Source of the DNA: Gammaproteobacteria bacterium
Lineage (GTDB): Bacteria; Pseudomonadota; Gammaproteobacteria; Burkholderiales; Sulfuricellaceae
Direction of reading: 5' to 3'
Assembly: GCA_018823025.1 (NCBI GenBank)
Contig: JAHJJI010000071.1
Coordinates: forward strand, 33,141-97,140
Length of the DNA: 64,000 bases
The notes beneath the pieces are model-generated. The model ran no database searches. It was not told where the DNA came from and saw only the letters and a program-made list of their open reading frames with translations. Made by a program: the position numbers and the translations under genes. This document shows, piece after piece, positions 17,090 through 25,349 of the stretch (within the stretch, counting starts at the first letter, position 1; every line of letters starts with the position of its first letter).

Positions 17090-18703
17090 TTAACGATGAT
17101 GCTCATCCGATTTATCTTCGTCATCGTGCTCGTCTTCATGGTCGCGGTCCTTGTTATGCACCAGGGGCGCCGACATCAGGACCAGTTGGCCACCCTGGTA
17201 CATGGCAACCGGGTCTGCCTCGGCATTCAGGGCGCCGATGGCTTGCAGACTTGCGGCTGAGGCATGGTCCTGCACGACGAACAACTCGTACTTCTTGCCG
17301 TCGTGGCGATCCAGCAACCTGGTGATGTCGATCACGCCCGAGGATTCTTCGTCCTTGGTGTGCGTGCCGGCAACGAAGCTGCCGCCGACGATATCGCCGA
17401 ATAGCGCAGGATCGTATTTGGAGAGCAGCGTGAAACTGCCGTCAACCGGATTGAACTGCCACATTTTGCCGTTGTGCTCTGCGTTGCCCACGTCCTCTTG
17501 CAGCGTAATGGTGCCATCGACGTTCACGGAGATGTTGTCGAACATGTTGGGCTTGTCTACGCCCACGCCGCCAGCCATGGAGGATGAGTCAAGCATAATG
17601 TCGATCTTGCCGCCTGCATCGATATTCTTGATATCGTCGAAAGTCAGGCGCCACAGTCGGGTGCCGCCTTTCTGCGTGCCACCGGTCAGATCGGTCTTGT
17701 CGAGCTGGTCGGTGGTGACAAAGTAGAACTCGTTAGGCTTGCGTGGATTCCAGGCGCCGTCTTCGGGACGGGAGAAGTGGGTTGAAGCGGTGTCGCTCAG
17801 GCTGAAGCGCATGTCCGAGACGATAGCGCTGGTGCGGGTAACCGCATTGCTGATTTCGTTGACGATGCCGTCAACGTTAACGAACTTGGCCACGCCGTTG
17901 GTCAACCCGGCCTTGTCGGCTTCGCTGCCGGTATTGGTCTTGGTGCCTGCATAAACCACCAGGGCGTTGCTCATGATGCCGGTGCCACCGTCGTTGATGC
18001 CGATGACCACGGTCTTGTCCTGGGGAAATGGATTGGCTAGCAGGTTTTCCCAGCCGCCTATGGCGCTACCGCCGGAAGCGTTGGTGGCGGCATTGAATTT
18101 GCCAAGGATAAAGCTGCTGCCCTTGCTGGGGCCAGTGGCGACGTGTGCTACGGCGTAGCCAGTCGCGCCACCTTCTTCACCGTTCAGGAAAATGCGGGCA
18201 TGGCTGCCCAAGCCGCTACGGGGGTTAAAGAACGCCCGTTGGCTGGCCAGATCGGCCGAACAGAAGCGGCTGAAAGTGACTGTGCTCGCAAAGTCGTCGG
18301 ACTGCTGGTTGGCCGCATTCCAGCCAAAGACGTTCTTGATCAGGTCGCCGCCCGAGATCACGCGCAAAGTGCGCTTGTTGATGACCCATTCGGAAACGAA
18401 AGAACCCTTGGCACCGTGAGCGCGTACAACGCCGTTAAGGTTGTCGATCTCATGATTCATCAGCACGGTGATGGTGCCGTCGCCGTTGTCATATGCGCCC
18501 AAGCCATCGGGAATGCCGGACATGCGATAGCCGTTGCCGGCGATATCGCCGGCGGTCAGGATGGAGGTGAACTTGACGCCAGGAGCGATGGCATTCACGT
18601 AGGGTGTCAGGGAACTGCTTGGACCTTGGGCAGCCATGGCATTCATGGCCATAACGGCCATGGCGCTGCTGACCAACAGGGCAATGTGCTTTTTCGTAAA
18701 CAT
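17090..18703 (-). CDS. PhoX/DUF839-type exported alkaline phosphatase-like protein
   Basis: The protein has 537 aa and follows a good ribosome site (CTGGAGAATTTC, then ATG). A Sec signal peptide spans residues 1-25 (NAMAAQ). There is no twin-Arg motif, unlike classical PhoX. Family features include VLMNHEID, HARIFLNGEEGGATGYAVAHV, SRPEDGAWNPRKPNEFYFVTTD, RLWRLTFDDI and the ED-containing DNISVNVDGTITLQEDVGN. These fit the Ca/Fe-dependent PhoX beta-propeller that releases phosphate from organic esters outside the cytoplasm. The last 20 residues are very rich in His, Asp and Glu (DRDHEDEHDDEDKSDEHHR), perhaps a metal-binding tail. No Pho box was found upstream. Substrate unproven. Confidence 0.82.
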   Translation of the reverse strand: MFTKKHIALLVSSAMAVMAMNAMAAQGPSSSLTPYVNAIAPGVKFTSILTAGDIAGNGYRMSGIPDGLGAYDNGDGTITVLMNHEIDNLNGVVRAHGAKGSFVSEWVINKRTLRVISGGDLIKNVFGWNAANQQSDDFASTVTFSRFCSADLASQRAFFNPRSGLGSHARIFLNGEEGGATGYAVAHVATGPSKGSSFILGKFNAATNASGGSAIGGWENLLANPFPQDKTVVIGINDGGTGIMSNALVVYAGTKTNTGSEADKAGLTNGVAKFVNVDGIVNEISNAVTRTSAIVSDMRFSLSDTASTHFSRPEDGAWNPRKPNEFYFVTTDQLDKTDLTGGTQKGGTRLWRLTFDDIKNIDAGGKIDIMLDSSSMAGGVGVDKPNMFDNISVNVDGTITLQEDVGNAEHNGKMWQFNPVDGSFTLLSKYDPALFGDIVGGSFVAGTHTKDEESSGVIDITRLLDRHDGKKYELFVVQDHASAASLQAIGALNAEADPVAMYQGGQLVLMSAPLVHNKDRDHEDEHDDEDKSDEHHR

Positions 18704-18999
18704 GAAATTCTCCAGTCTGAATCGTAGTTAGATGGTTGTTCCTGAAGGAAATGTCTTCAGGTGCAGCCCGGATATCTACCTTCCGTGGGGAATAAACGGC
18801 TAATTTTCAGGTATGCCGTGTACGCCTCGCGACGGGTGTAGCCTTATGTCGGCCTGCGCTGCGAAGTTTGCACATCAAGTGTTACAAGCAGATGAAGATC
18901 GGGGTGCTCCGCACGATTTTGATACAAAGCCCTCACAAAACCCGGGCTCTGATAATCAATCCATTTTTTGGATGGATATTAGTAATCAACAGTTGGCCA
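18704..18999. other. Upstream region of the PhoX-like gene
   Basis: About 295 bases separate the PhoX-like start from the EAL relic. I searched by eye for a Pho box (CTGTCAT repeats with an 11-bp period) on both strands and found none. AAGGAAATGTCTTCAGG near 18745 has weak dyad symmetry. No gene is seen. Confidence 0.35.
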
Positions 19000-19260
19000 A
19001 TAATTTCACATTCTGCATTGGGGAAGAGCATGTCGACGGAAGTCGTGGTAGAAGGGGTTGGAACCGAGATAGAACTGAGGGTGGTCACGGATTGTAGATG
19101 TGACAAAGTTCAAGGGGATCTCTTTTCTAAACCCATTCCTGCCACGGAACTGATGCAATGGCTTAAAGAAACCCACTGCTATTCTGAATTCCCGCTTATG
19201 CAGACTCTTGGCATAGACGCCCACATACATCCCGTCACTAGCAGCCTGGGCCTAAGCTAA
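19000..19260 (+). pseudogene. Relic of an EAL-domain phosphodiesterase C-terminus
   Basis: In frame, codons from 19000 read IISHSALGKSM, TEVVVEGVGTEIEL, then CDKVQGDLFSKPIPATELMQW. This matches the end of an EAL domain (H-x-LG-x-x-VVAEGVET, then CD-x-VQGY-F-x-KP-x-P). The core catalytic acids of EAL, the DDFG loop and the whole N-terminus are missing. A small insertion (SMST) disturbs the AHSLG-VVAEG junction. Upstream sequence in the same frame (from 18868) is unrelated. The frame ends at 19260. It is a decayed fragment, perhaps from a third c-di-GMP gene lost from this locus. Confidence 0.75.
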
Positions 19261-19291
19261 AGCGCAGTCGCTGCGGTGCTGAGCGCAAATT

Positions 19292-20674
19292 CTAGACGAC
19301 GGTCTCGGCAACAATGCGGTAACAGGGGTTGTATTTCTTACTCGATATCTTCATACGCTTCTGGGCAACGAAAGATGACATCAGAGCATCCATCGGCCCC
19401 ATGATTGTCGAGTCACCGTGGATCTCAAAGCTGCCGTGTTTTTCAATTTCACGGATACCCTCGTCTTTGACATTGCCGGCAACAACACCCGAAAAGGCGC
19501 GCCGCAGGTTGGCAGCAAGGGTGTGCTTCGGCTGATTCTTCTGCAACTTTAGCTTGCGCATGTTCTCGTGGCTGGGATGGAAGGGGCGCTGCAAATCGTG
19601 TTCGATCTTGAGCAGGGAATTGAAGTAGTAGGCATCCCGCTGTTGTTTGCGGAAGTTGCGAACCAGCTTGATGCCGGCCTGGACTTCCCGCGCCACCTGC
19701 ACTGGATCGTCAATGATGATCTGATAGCGCCGTTGGGCTTCGGCGCCGAGGGTTGCACCGATGAACTGGTCGATCTGCCGAAAGTAGTCCTCGGCACTTT
19801 TTGGCCCGGTGAAGATGAGAGGAAAGGGTTGCTCGGCATTGCTCGGATGAAGCAGGACACCGAGGACATAAAGGATTTCCTCCGCCGTGCCGACGCCGCC
19901 AGGAAAGACGATGAAGCCATGTCCGGCGCGAACGAACGCTTCCAGGCGCTTCTCGACGTCGGGGAAAATCACCAGTTCATTGACGATCGGATTCGGCGAC
20001 TCGGCGGCGATGATTCCCGGTTCGGTGAAGCCGATGTAGCGCCCGTTCCTGATACGCTGCTTGGCATGGGCGATGGCGGCACCCTTCATCGGTCCCTTCA
20101 TGGCTCCCGGGCCGCAGCCGGTGCAGATATCGAGGCCGCGCAGGCCCAACTGGTAGCCGATCAGCTTGCTGTAATCATATTCCTCACGGCTGATAGAATG
20201 GCCACCCCAGCAAACCACTATATTAGGATCGGTCAGCGGCTGCAGGACACAGGCATTGCGCAGAATGTGGAACACCGTATCGGTAACGCCGTCTGAAGTG
20301 TTGAGGGCAAATCGCGGGTTGCCGCGAATCTCTTCGCTGACATAGATGACGTCGCGCAGGACGGCGAATAGGTGCTCCCGGATGCCCGTGATCATCTTGC
20401 CTTCCACGAAGGCGCTGGCCGGTGCCCCCTTGATGTCGAGCTTGATGCCGCGCTGGCGCTGGATGATGCGGATATCGAAGGCGCGATAGCGCTCCAGCAG
20501 TTCTTTGGCATCATCGAGTTCATTGCCGCAATTGAGCACTGCCAGAGAGCAATTGCGATAAAGCTCGTGCAAGCTTCCATGGCCCTCGTCGAGCAACTTG
20601 GCCGCTTCCGTTCTGGACAGTACCTCTAGCCGGCCGGTGGGTGAAACTTGCGTGTCGACTACTTCGTATTCCAT
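19292..20674 (-). CDS. ppnN: Pyrimidine/purine nucleotide 5'-monophosphate nucleosidase
   Basis: The protein has 460 aa, near the E. coli PpnN (YgdH) length of 454. The central LOG/Rossmann domain has VVCWGGHSISREEYDYSK, CTGCGPGAMKGPMKGA and the catalytic PGGVGTAEE motif. An N-terminal domain precedes it and a C-terminal domain with KYNPCYRIVAE follows, as in the three-part PpnN family. PpnN cleaves nucleoside monophosphates to the base and ribose 5-phosphate and is stimulated by (p)ppGpp in E. coli. It is transcribed in the same direction as the secretion operon, 73 nt after it, but is probably a separate gene by function. Confidence 0.94.
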   Translation of the reverse strand: MEYEVVDTQVSPTGRLEVLSRTEAAKLLDEGHGSLHELYRNCSLAVLNCGNELDDAKELLERYRAFDIRIIQRQRGIKLDIKGAPASAFVEGKMITGIREHLFAVLRDVIYVSEEIRGNPRFALNTSDGVTDTVFHILRNACVLQPLTDPNIVVCWGGHSISREEYDYSKLIGYQLGLRGLDICTGCGPGAMKGPMKGAAIAHAKQRIRNGRYIGFTEPGIIAAESPNPIVNELVIFPDVEKRLEAFVRAGHGFIVFPGGVGTAEEILYVLGVLLHPSNAEQPFPLIFTGPKSAEDYFRQIDQFIGATLGAEAQRRYQIIIDDPVQVAREVQAGIKLVRNFRKQQRDAYYFNSLLKIEHDLQRPFHPSHENMRKLKLQKNQPKHTLAANLRRAFSGVVAGNVKDEGIREIEKHGSFEIHGDSTIMGPMDALMSSFVAQKRMKISSKKYNPCYRIVAETVV

Positions 20675-20746
20675 GGCTAAGATTGTACCTGTATTGAGAA
20701 TAAGTTGCCTCTGGCGCTGCGACTTGAATGTGGTTTTATATTTTGT

Positions 20747-21157
20747 TCACCACTCGCTGTAAGGCGTGCCATCGCGACCGTTGCCAAGAGCGCCGCTCTT
20801 GACATCGTAGACACCGCCTTTGGCGGGGTTGTCGGGCGCAATGGTTAGCCAGCTGGCGGTGCTGCCGGCTATGGGATCTTCCGGAATGGAGCGGATGTAT
20901 TTTTTAGTAACCAGGTCGTCCAGCGTGGCCGGATATTTTCCCGTGTCGCCATAATATTTGTCGAGCGCATCGCGTAGTGTATTCAGATCCTGTTTGAGCA
21001 CGGCTTCCTTGGATTTTTCGATGCTATGGAAGTAGCGGGGCGTTGCGATCGACAGCAGGGTGGCGATAATCGCCATGACCACCAGCAATTCGATGAGCGT
21101 GAATCCGCCGCAGCCATGGAAGAAATGGCCTTTACCAATCTTTGTAGGGAATGCCAT
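20747..21157 (-). CDS. Type II secretion-like pseudopilin (second minor)
   Basis: The protein has 136 aa. The prepilin leader ends GCGGFTLIELLVVMAIIATLL, with cleavage between Gly and Phe and the Glu at +5. A GspG-like C-terminal part follows (LNTLRDALDKYYGDTGKYPATLDDLV; YIRSIPEDPI; GTPYSEW). A ribosome site (GAAAGAGGA) precedes the ATG, which lies inside the end of the previous pseudopilin gene (26-nt overlap). It should form part of the periplasmic pseudopilus. A prepilin peptidase is not encoded nearby. It closes the secretion operon. Confidence 0.9.
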   Translation of the reverse strand: MAFPTKIGKGHFFHGCGGFTLIELLVVMAIIATLLSIATPRYFHSIEKSKEAVLKQDLNTLRDALDKYYGDTGKYPATLDDLVTKKYIRSIPEDPIAGSTASWLTIAPDNPAKGGVYDVKSGALGNGRDGTPYSEW

Positions 21158-21626
21158 TGAGTCCTCTTTCCGTGTTCAAGGAATAGATGTCGAACACGTC
21201 GTTGCCCTCCTGGGGATTTTCCGCACTGCTTGCATAGCTCCGTTTGCCCCAGGTTTCTGCTGCGGGGATGCTGGGGTCGGTAGACATGGGATCGCGTGGA
21301 ATACGACGCAGGAAGAAAATTTTTGCCTTGGTCGGACTTTTTATATCCTCCACGCCACTCGCTAATAACTCTAACGTTTTGGGATAACCGGAAGCACCGA
21401 CGGTGCGGTCGTCGATCCCGGCTTTCTTGTAGGCGTCTATCGCATTACGAATTTGCATCAGCGCCACTCTGAGCTCCTGCTCCTTGTTGCGTTGCACGGT
21501 CACTTCGATCATGGGCATGATGCCGGAAGCGAGCACGGCGATGATGGCGACGGTGACTACCAGTTCGATCAGCGTAAAGCCGGATGCCGATGCTCTGGAC
21601 TGAACTCCGCGGTTGTGGCGAGCCAT
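21132..21626 (-). CDS. Type II secretion-like pseudopilin (first minor)
   Basis: The protein has 164 aa, with leader SASGFTLIELVVTVAIIAVLA and Glu at +5. The soluble part keeps the pattern seen in GspG relatives: ELRVALMQIRNAIDAYKKAG, SGYPKTLELL, FLRRIPRDPM, and a C-terminal RGLNGIPYKDW. It starts one base after the secretin stop (TGAGATG) and overlaps the last pseudopilin by 26 nt. The two end in similar IPY-K-D-W / TPY-S-E-W sequences and probably arose by duplication. The role is assembly of the pseudopilus tip or shaft. Confidence 0.9.
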   Translation of the reverse strand: MARHNRGVQSRASASGFTLIELVVTVAIIAVLASGIMPMIEVTVQRNKEQELRVALMQIRNAIDAYKKAGIDDRTVGASGYPKTLELLASGVEDIKSPTKAKIFFLRRIPRDPMSTDPSIPAAETWGKRSYASSAENPQEGNDVFDIYSLNTERGLNGIPYKDW

Positions 21627-21627
21627 C

Positions 21628-23634
21628 TCAATCTTCCCTGAACTTTCCCTCCGCTGCTGGCACGGGCATTAGTTCCGCTGCCGGGCTGGCGGTTTCACTT
21701 GGCGGAATGGCTGTGCTGGAAGGCTGGGGTTCAAGCGCCGGTGGTGCGGATATACCCTTCGGCACTGGGGCGATCTCGCTACGCTGAATCAACTGCGGCT
21801 GAGCAGCAGGCCGCTGCCCCGGCAACACGGAAAAGGCATCCACTGGCCTGATGGCCAGAGGCGGCGCGCCGACAAAGGTTTCAGTCCCGGAGGCAAACTC
21901 CATGGCCGCAGCATCGGGCTGGATCAGATTTTTGACGATGCGTGGCGTGATCAGCAGGACGATTTCCGTTTTGCTGCCACTATTCAGACGGCTCGAGAAC
22001 AGGTGGCCAAGAACGGGGATGTCGCCAAGCCCGGGCACCTTGTTGGCACTGGCCCGGTCTTCGTCATTGATGAGTCCGGCCAGTGCCTGGGTTTCGCCAT
22101 CCTTCAGGCGTAGTGTGGTGGAGGCATTGCGGGTGCCGAGCTGGTAGGTCAGCGTTCCGGTGCTGCTCTTGATTTGCTGCACGATGTTGCTGACCTCGAG
22201 GTTGACCTTCATCGCCACATCGTTGTCGAGATAAATCCGGGGCTCGACTTCGAGTTTGAGTCCGACATCCAGATAGGTGACGGATTCCGCCACGCCGACG
22301 TTGGCGGTGGCGGTGGTGGTGATGACCGGAACCCGGTCGCCGATGTGGATTTTTGCTTTCTCGCGATTGCGCACGCGGATTCTCGGGTTGGCGAGCAGGT
22401 TGGTGTCGCTATCCTCGCCGCGCAGGTTCAGGACGGGATTCGGGATGCCGATCTGGGCGCCGTTCAGGTGACGCAGGTTGTCGACGGTAAGCTGCCCACC
22501 GTTAAGCGTGGAATTCGTGATGTTGCCGAAGGCCGTTGCCGTGGTGGTGGATAGTGCCGGTGCCACGACGGTGAATTTGTTGGGCCATTGCATCCCCAGT
22601 TCGGTCAGCTTGGAGCGCTTCACTTCCAGTATTTCCACTTCGAGGACGACCTCGGGTTCGGCCCGGTCATGCAGGGCGACCAGCTTCTCGGCCAGGCGGA
22701 TGACATTGGGCGTGTCCCGCATCACCAGCATGTTGAGACTTTCGTCGATGGAGATGTCGCGCGTTTTCAGCACCGTCTTGATTTCGCTCATCATCTGTTT
22801 CGGGTCCGCGTTCGTCAGGTAGAAGCCCTTGACGACAAGCTCCTGGTAGTCTTTGACCTTGGCGGGCGTGTGCGGGTAAATCAGTATGGTGTTGTCGTTG
22901 AGCACGCTTTTCTGTAGCTGGTTGGTGACGAGCAGCATATTGATGACATCTTCGACAGAGGAGTTGCGGACCATGATGGTCGCCTTCAGATCAGGCTTCA
23001 CGTCCTTGTCGAAAACAAAGTTGATGCCTGCAGTGCGCGAAATCACTTCGAAAATGGTTTTCAGATTGACGTCCCGGAACTCGATGGTGATCGGTTTTTT
23101 AAAACCGGAGCTCAGCCCCGAGGAGGGGTTGCTGTCCTGCCAGGTTTTCTCGTCAATTACCCGCTTTATTTCCCGTGCGCCAAGGTTGGCAGGATCTTCT
23201 CCGAGTATGCCGCTCGCCAGTTTTTCGGCGCCGGCCAGGTCGCCTGACTTGAACAGGCTTTCCGCTGTGGTCAGCATGGCGGCGCGACGGCGACCGCCTT
23301 CGATAGCCTGTAGTCCGTTGGTGGCGCGGGGGTTGCCATCCTCTAATTTCAGCACCTGAAGATACCAGGATTCTGCCTCGACGAAATGGCCGGAGATTCG
23401 TGCATTGTCACCCTGGGTTAGCAGTTTCTGGATGTGAAGCTGGCGCTGCCGGTAGAGTTGGGTGCGAAATTCAATGCTGTTCGGGTCTTCTTTGACTGCG
23501 ATTTCCAGCTGTGTCAGTCCTTCCTCGATTCGGCCTTCCGCTAGCAGCGATTTGCCTTCACGAAAGGCGCGCTCTCCGGCGCACCCCGTAAGGGAGGAAA
23601 TTAAAAGCAGCAGCGCCAGGCGCCTAACGGTCAT
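21628..23634 (-). CDS. Secretin (GspD/PilQ superfamily) with N-terminal TPR-like repeats, lipoprotein
   Basis: The protein has 668 aa from the ATG at 23634, which starts a lipoprotein signal (LLLLISSLTGCAGE, lipobox LTGC). The frame is open upstream to 23763, but that part is made of intergenic repeat. TPR-like repeats lie at about 25-170, followed by an STN/secretin N-domain (KPITIEFRDVNLKTIFEVIS) and N1-type domains. The secretin pore domain runs from about 380 to 590 (VVLEVEILEVKRSKL, ANPRIRVRNREKAKIHIGDR, VPGLGDIPVLGHLFSS). A Pro-rich tail ends the protein. It forms the outer-membrane gate of the system. The start codon sits in a 15-bp hairpin, described separately. Confidence 0.93.
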   Translation of the reverse strand: MTVRRLALLLLISSLTGCAGERAFREGKSLLAEGRIEEGLTQLEIAVKEDPNSIEFRTQLYRQRQLHIQKLLTQGDNARISGHFVEAESWYLQVLKLEDGNPRATNGLQAIEGGRRRAAMLTTAESLFKSGDLAGAEKLASGILGEDPANLGAREIKRVIDEKTWQDSNPSSGLSSGFKKPITIEFRDVNLKTIFEVISRTAGINFVFDKDVKPDLKATIMVRNSSVEDVINMLLVTNQLQKSVLNDNTILIYPHTPAKVKDYQELVVKGFYLTNADPKQMMSEIKTVLKTRDISIDESLNMLVMRDTPNVIRLAEKLVALHDRAEPEVVLEVEILEVKRSKLTELGMQWPNKFTVVAPALSTTTATAFGNITNSTLNGGQLTVDNLRHLNGAQIGIPNPVLNLRGEDSDTNLLANPRIRVRNREKAKIHIGDRVPVITTTATANVGVAESVTYLDVGLKLEVEPRIYLDNDVAMKVNLEVSNIVQQIKSSTGTLTYQLGTRNASTTLRLKDGETQALAGLINDEDRASANKVPGLGDIPVLGHLFSSRLNSGSKTEIVLLITPRIVKNLIQPDAAAMEFASGTETFVGAPPLAIRPVDAFSVLPGQRPAAQPQLIQRSEIAPVPKGISAPPALEPQPSSTAIPPSETASPAAELMPVPAAEGKFRED

Positions 23635-23676
23635 GGCGAATCGCTGCCCCAGATGATGAAACAGCGATTCGCCATG
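23632..23676 (-). promoter_or_regulatory. Perfect 15-bp hairpin covering the secretin start codon
   Basis: CATGGCGAATCGCTG at 23632-23646 and its exact complement CAGCGATTCGCCATG at 23662-23676 enclose 15 nt. In the secretin mRNA, the start codon and the bases before it are in the stem. It could limit secretin translation or make it depend on the upstream gene being translated. It could also be one arm of a mobile repeat. Confidence 0.6.
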
Positions 23677-23683
23677 ATCGTTT

Positions 23684-23719
23684 CCCTCTCTCCTAACTCT
23701 CTCCCGGAGGGCGAGAGGG
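23684..23719. repeat. Palindromic intergenic repeat (CCCTCTC ... GAGAGGG)
   Basis: CCCTCTC at 23684-23690 pairs with GAGAGGG at 23713-23719, and CTCTCCCGGAGGGCGAGAG lies inside. Sequences of this kind (CCCTCTCCC-GGGAGAGGG) are common dispersed intergenic repeats in proteobacteria. It lies between the secretin gene and the gene upstream of it in the operon. Confidence 0.6.
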
Positions 23720-23759
23720 ACGCAGGCTCGCTTCGCGAGACTCATGTGAATGCAGTGTT

Positions 23760-24266
23760 TCAATTAAATGCTCCAATCGGGAATGTTTGTTTCATATTCA
23801 ACGGCAGATAAGTCAGTGTCATCACGGGGGGGAGGATGCTCTCCACGCGGTAGGTTCCTTCGATCACGTCACCCTCCCTGACAACCAGATTGCGCTCCTG
23901 CTTGCTCATGAAGACCAGCAATTTTCCGTCCTCCAGCATTTTTCCCAGATAGACAAAGGGAATCGGCGGCGGGGTCGGAGGCGGCGGGGGTACGGGTTTT
24001 GACGGTGGCGGGGGAACATACCAGGACTTGCCCGGGAAAATGTCGGTTGCCGTTTCCGGCGAGCTGTTTCGCTTCAGCGTATCCAGTTGCAATTCGGAGG
24101 CCTCGATATTCTTTGGTTTTTTGCGACCTCTTTCCTGATTCGGTTTTTTAACCGACAAAGTTGGGTTGGCTTCCCCGTTTTCATTGGGTGCCCAGAAGGC
24201 AGATGCCGAGCTGATGGCAAGCAGGCCAAGCAGCAGTGTCCAGCGCTTTTTTTGCGCCCTGTTCAT
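23760..24266 (-). CDS. GspC/PilP-like secretion protein
   Basis: The protein has 168 aa. It has one N-terminal membrane anchor (LLLGLLAISSASAFW), a basic linker, then a Pro-rich spacer (VPPPPSKPVPPPPPTPPPIP). The C-terminal HR/PilP-like domain has FVYLGKMLEDGKLLVFMSKQ and LVVREGDVIEGTYRVESI. This domain contacts the secretin N-domain in both type II secretion and type IV pilus systems. The start overlaps the stop of the PilO-like gene (ATGA). Secretin follows 125 nt later, after the repeat. I call it GspC/PilP-like as the domain does not settle which. Confidence 0.75.
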   Translation of the reverse strand: MNRAQKKRWTLLLGLLAISSASAFWAPNENGEANPTLSVKKPNQERGRKKPKNIEASELQLDTLKRNSSPETATDIFPGKSWYVPPPPSKPVPPPPPTPPPIPFVYLGKMLEDGKLLVFMSKQERNLVVREGDVIEGTYRVESILPPVMTLTYLPLNMKQTFPIGAFN

Positions 24267-24814
24267 GCCGGTCCGCCCAGGAAAAGCGTCAGCTTGATGA
24301 CTGCGTTGACTACCGTCAGATCGATGGTCTCGCGCTTGAAGCTGATATCGTCCAGTGACAGGGCGGGAACCTCAGTCAAAAGATCGGACAGGAAATGGCG
24401 GATCTGTACGTGGCTTCCTTTGATCGGCAGGGTGATCTGGTAGCGTCGAAGGTTGCCGGTTTCTGCGCCTGCCAGCTTGTACGCGCCGGTTTCGAGCACG
24501 ATGTGCCGACGTTCCGCCGCCGCATAGATTTTCGCCAGCCATTCTTCGCTACGGTTCAACGAGGGGAACTGCCCGTAAAATGCCTTGAGCTGCATTTCCC
24601 CCGTTGGCGCGGGTTTGGTTTCTCGGTGCTGGTTATTCGCGATATCCCGGCGCAGTTGCACCTGTTCCACTTTGAGTGTCGCGAGCTGTTCCTGCATCGG
24701 CAACACCATCGTGGCGTAAAAGATCGGGCTGCCCAGCAATATGCCGAGGCTCAGCATGCCGACCCATCCGCTACGGCGCAGGAAATTCTTTGCAGCAATA
24801 ATGGAGGCACTCAT
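24263..24814 (-). CDS. PilO/GspM-like inner-membrane protein
   Basis: The protein has 183 aa from the ATG at 24814, which overlaps the previous stop (ATGA). A single membrane helix lies at about residues 20-42 (WVGMLSLGILLGSPIFYATM). A short coiled coil and a ferredoxin-like periplasmic domain follow (FYGQFPSLNRSEEWLAKIYAAAER; YQITLPIKGSHVQIRHFLSDLL; LSLDDISFKRE). This is the plan of PilO and GspM, which pair with PilN/GspL to form the alignment complex. It is the third of four assembly genes between gspE and the secretin. Confidence 0.8.
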   Translation of the reverse strand: MSASIIAAKNFLRRSGWVGMLSLGILLGSPIFYATMVLPMQEQLATLKVEQVQLRRDIANNQHRETKPAPTGEMQLKAFYGQFPSLNRSEEWLAKIYAAAERRHIVLETGAYKLAGAETGNLRRYQITLPIKGSHVQIRHFLSDLLTEVPALSLDDISFKRETIDLTVVNAVIKLTLFLGGPA

Positions 24815-25347
24815 CGTGTGGGTGTCCACTTGGCGGACAGGCTGAAGCGGACTGGCTTGTCGGGGTCTTGCTGCTTAATTTCATGACTGGTCAGGGTGAT
24901 TTGCGCGAGTGTTTCCTGGCTGCGCAGTTGGGCAATGTAATCCAGTATGGTGTCCAGGTTCTTCGCCTCTCCGCTGATGTGGATCAGCTGTTTGCGGGCA
25001 TCAGGCTGAATGGAAAGCAGCGCTACCTGGTTGTTTGCGGTAGATTCCAGAGCCATAAAAAGCTTGTCCCATGGGAGGTTGAGCTGGTGGATGATGTCAT
25101 TGGCGTGCTTGATTTCTGCCGCGAGCTGGGTCGCGTCCATGGTGCTTTTCGGTCCTGCCAGGGGCGCGTATTCCTGCTGTAGTTCCGCCGTTTGTCGACT
25201 GATCTGGAGCAGAGCCTGGTCCGCTTCGGCGAAGGACAGGGCTGCGGCGACTCCGGCGCAAACTCCGCCCAGCAACATCCAGGCGCCCATGCTGCGGCGC
25301 AGGAACGGATCACGTTTGAAGTCCAGTGTGAGTATCGGGGCAGCCAT
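24811..25347 (-). CDS. PilN/GspL-C-like inner-membrane protein
   Basis: The protein has 178 aa from the ATG at 25347; a TTG at 25353 is an alternative. It has a short cytoplasmic N-terminus (LDFKRDPF), a membrane helix (MLLGGVCAGVAAALSFAEA), a coiled coil and a ferredoxin-like domain (LFMALESTANNQVALLSIQPDARKQ; LIHISGEAKNLDTILDYIAQL). This matches PilN and the C-terminal half of GspL. The spacing to the PilM-like gene is 2 nt and it overlaps the PilO-like gene by 4 nt, so the assembly genes are translationally coupled. Confidence 0.8.
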   Translation of the reverse strand: MAAPILTLDFKRDPFLRRSMGAWMLLGGVCAGVAAALSFAEADQALLQISRQTAELQQEYAPLAGPKSTMDATQLAAEIKHANDIIHQLNLPWDKLFMALESTANNQVALLSIQPDARKQLIHISGEAKNLDTILDYIAQLRSQETLAQITLTSHEIKQQDPDKPVRFSLSAKWTPTR

Positions 25348-25349
25348 GC

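Noticed and set aside
17151..18727. Plus-strand frames of about 190 codons opposite the PhoX-like gene
   Set aside because: They are antisense to a clear signal-peptide phosphatase-like protein with terminator. No independent support.
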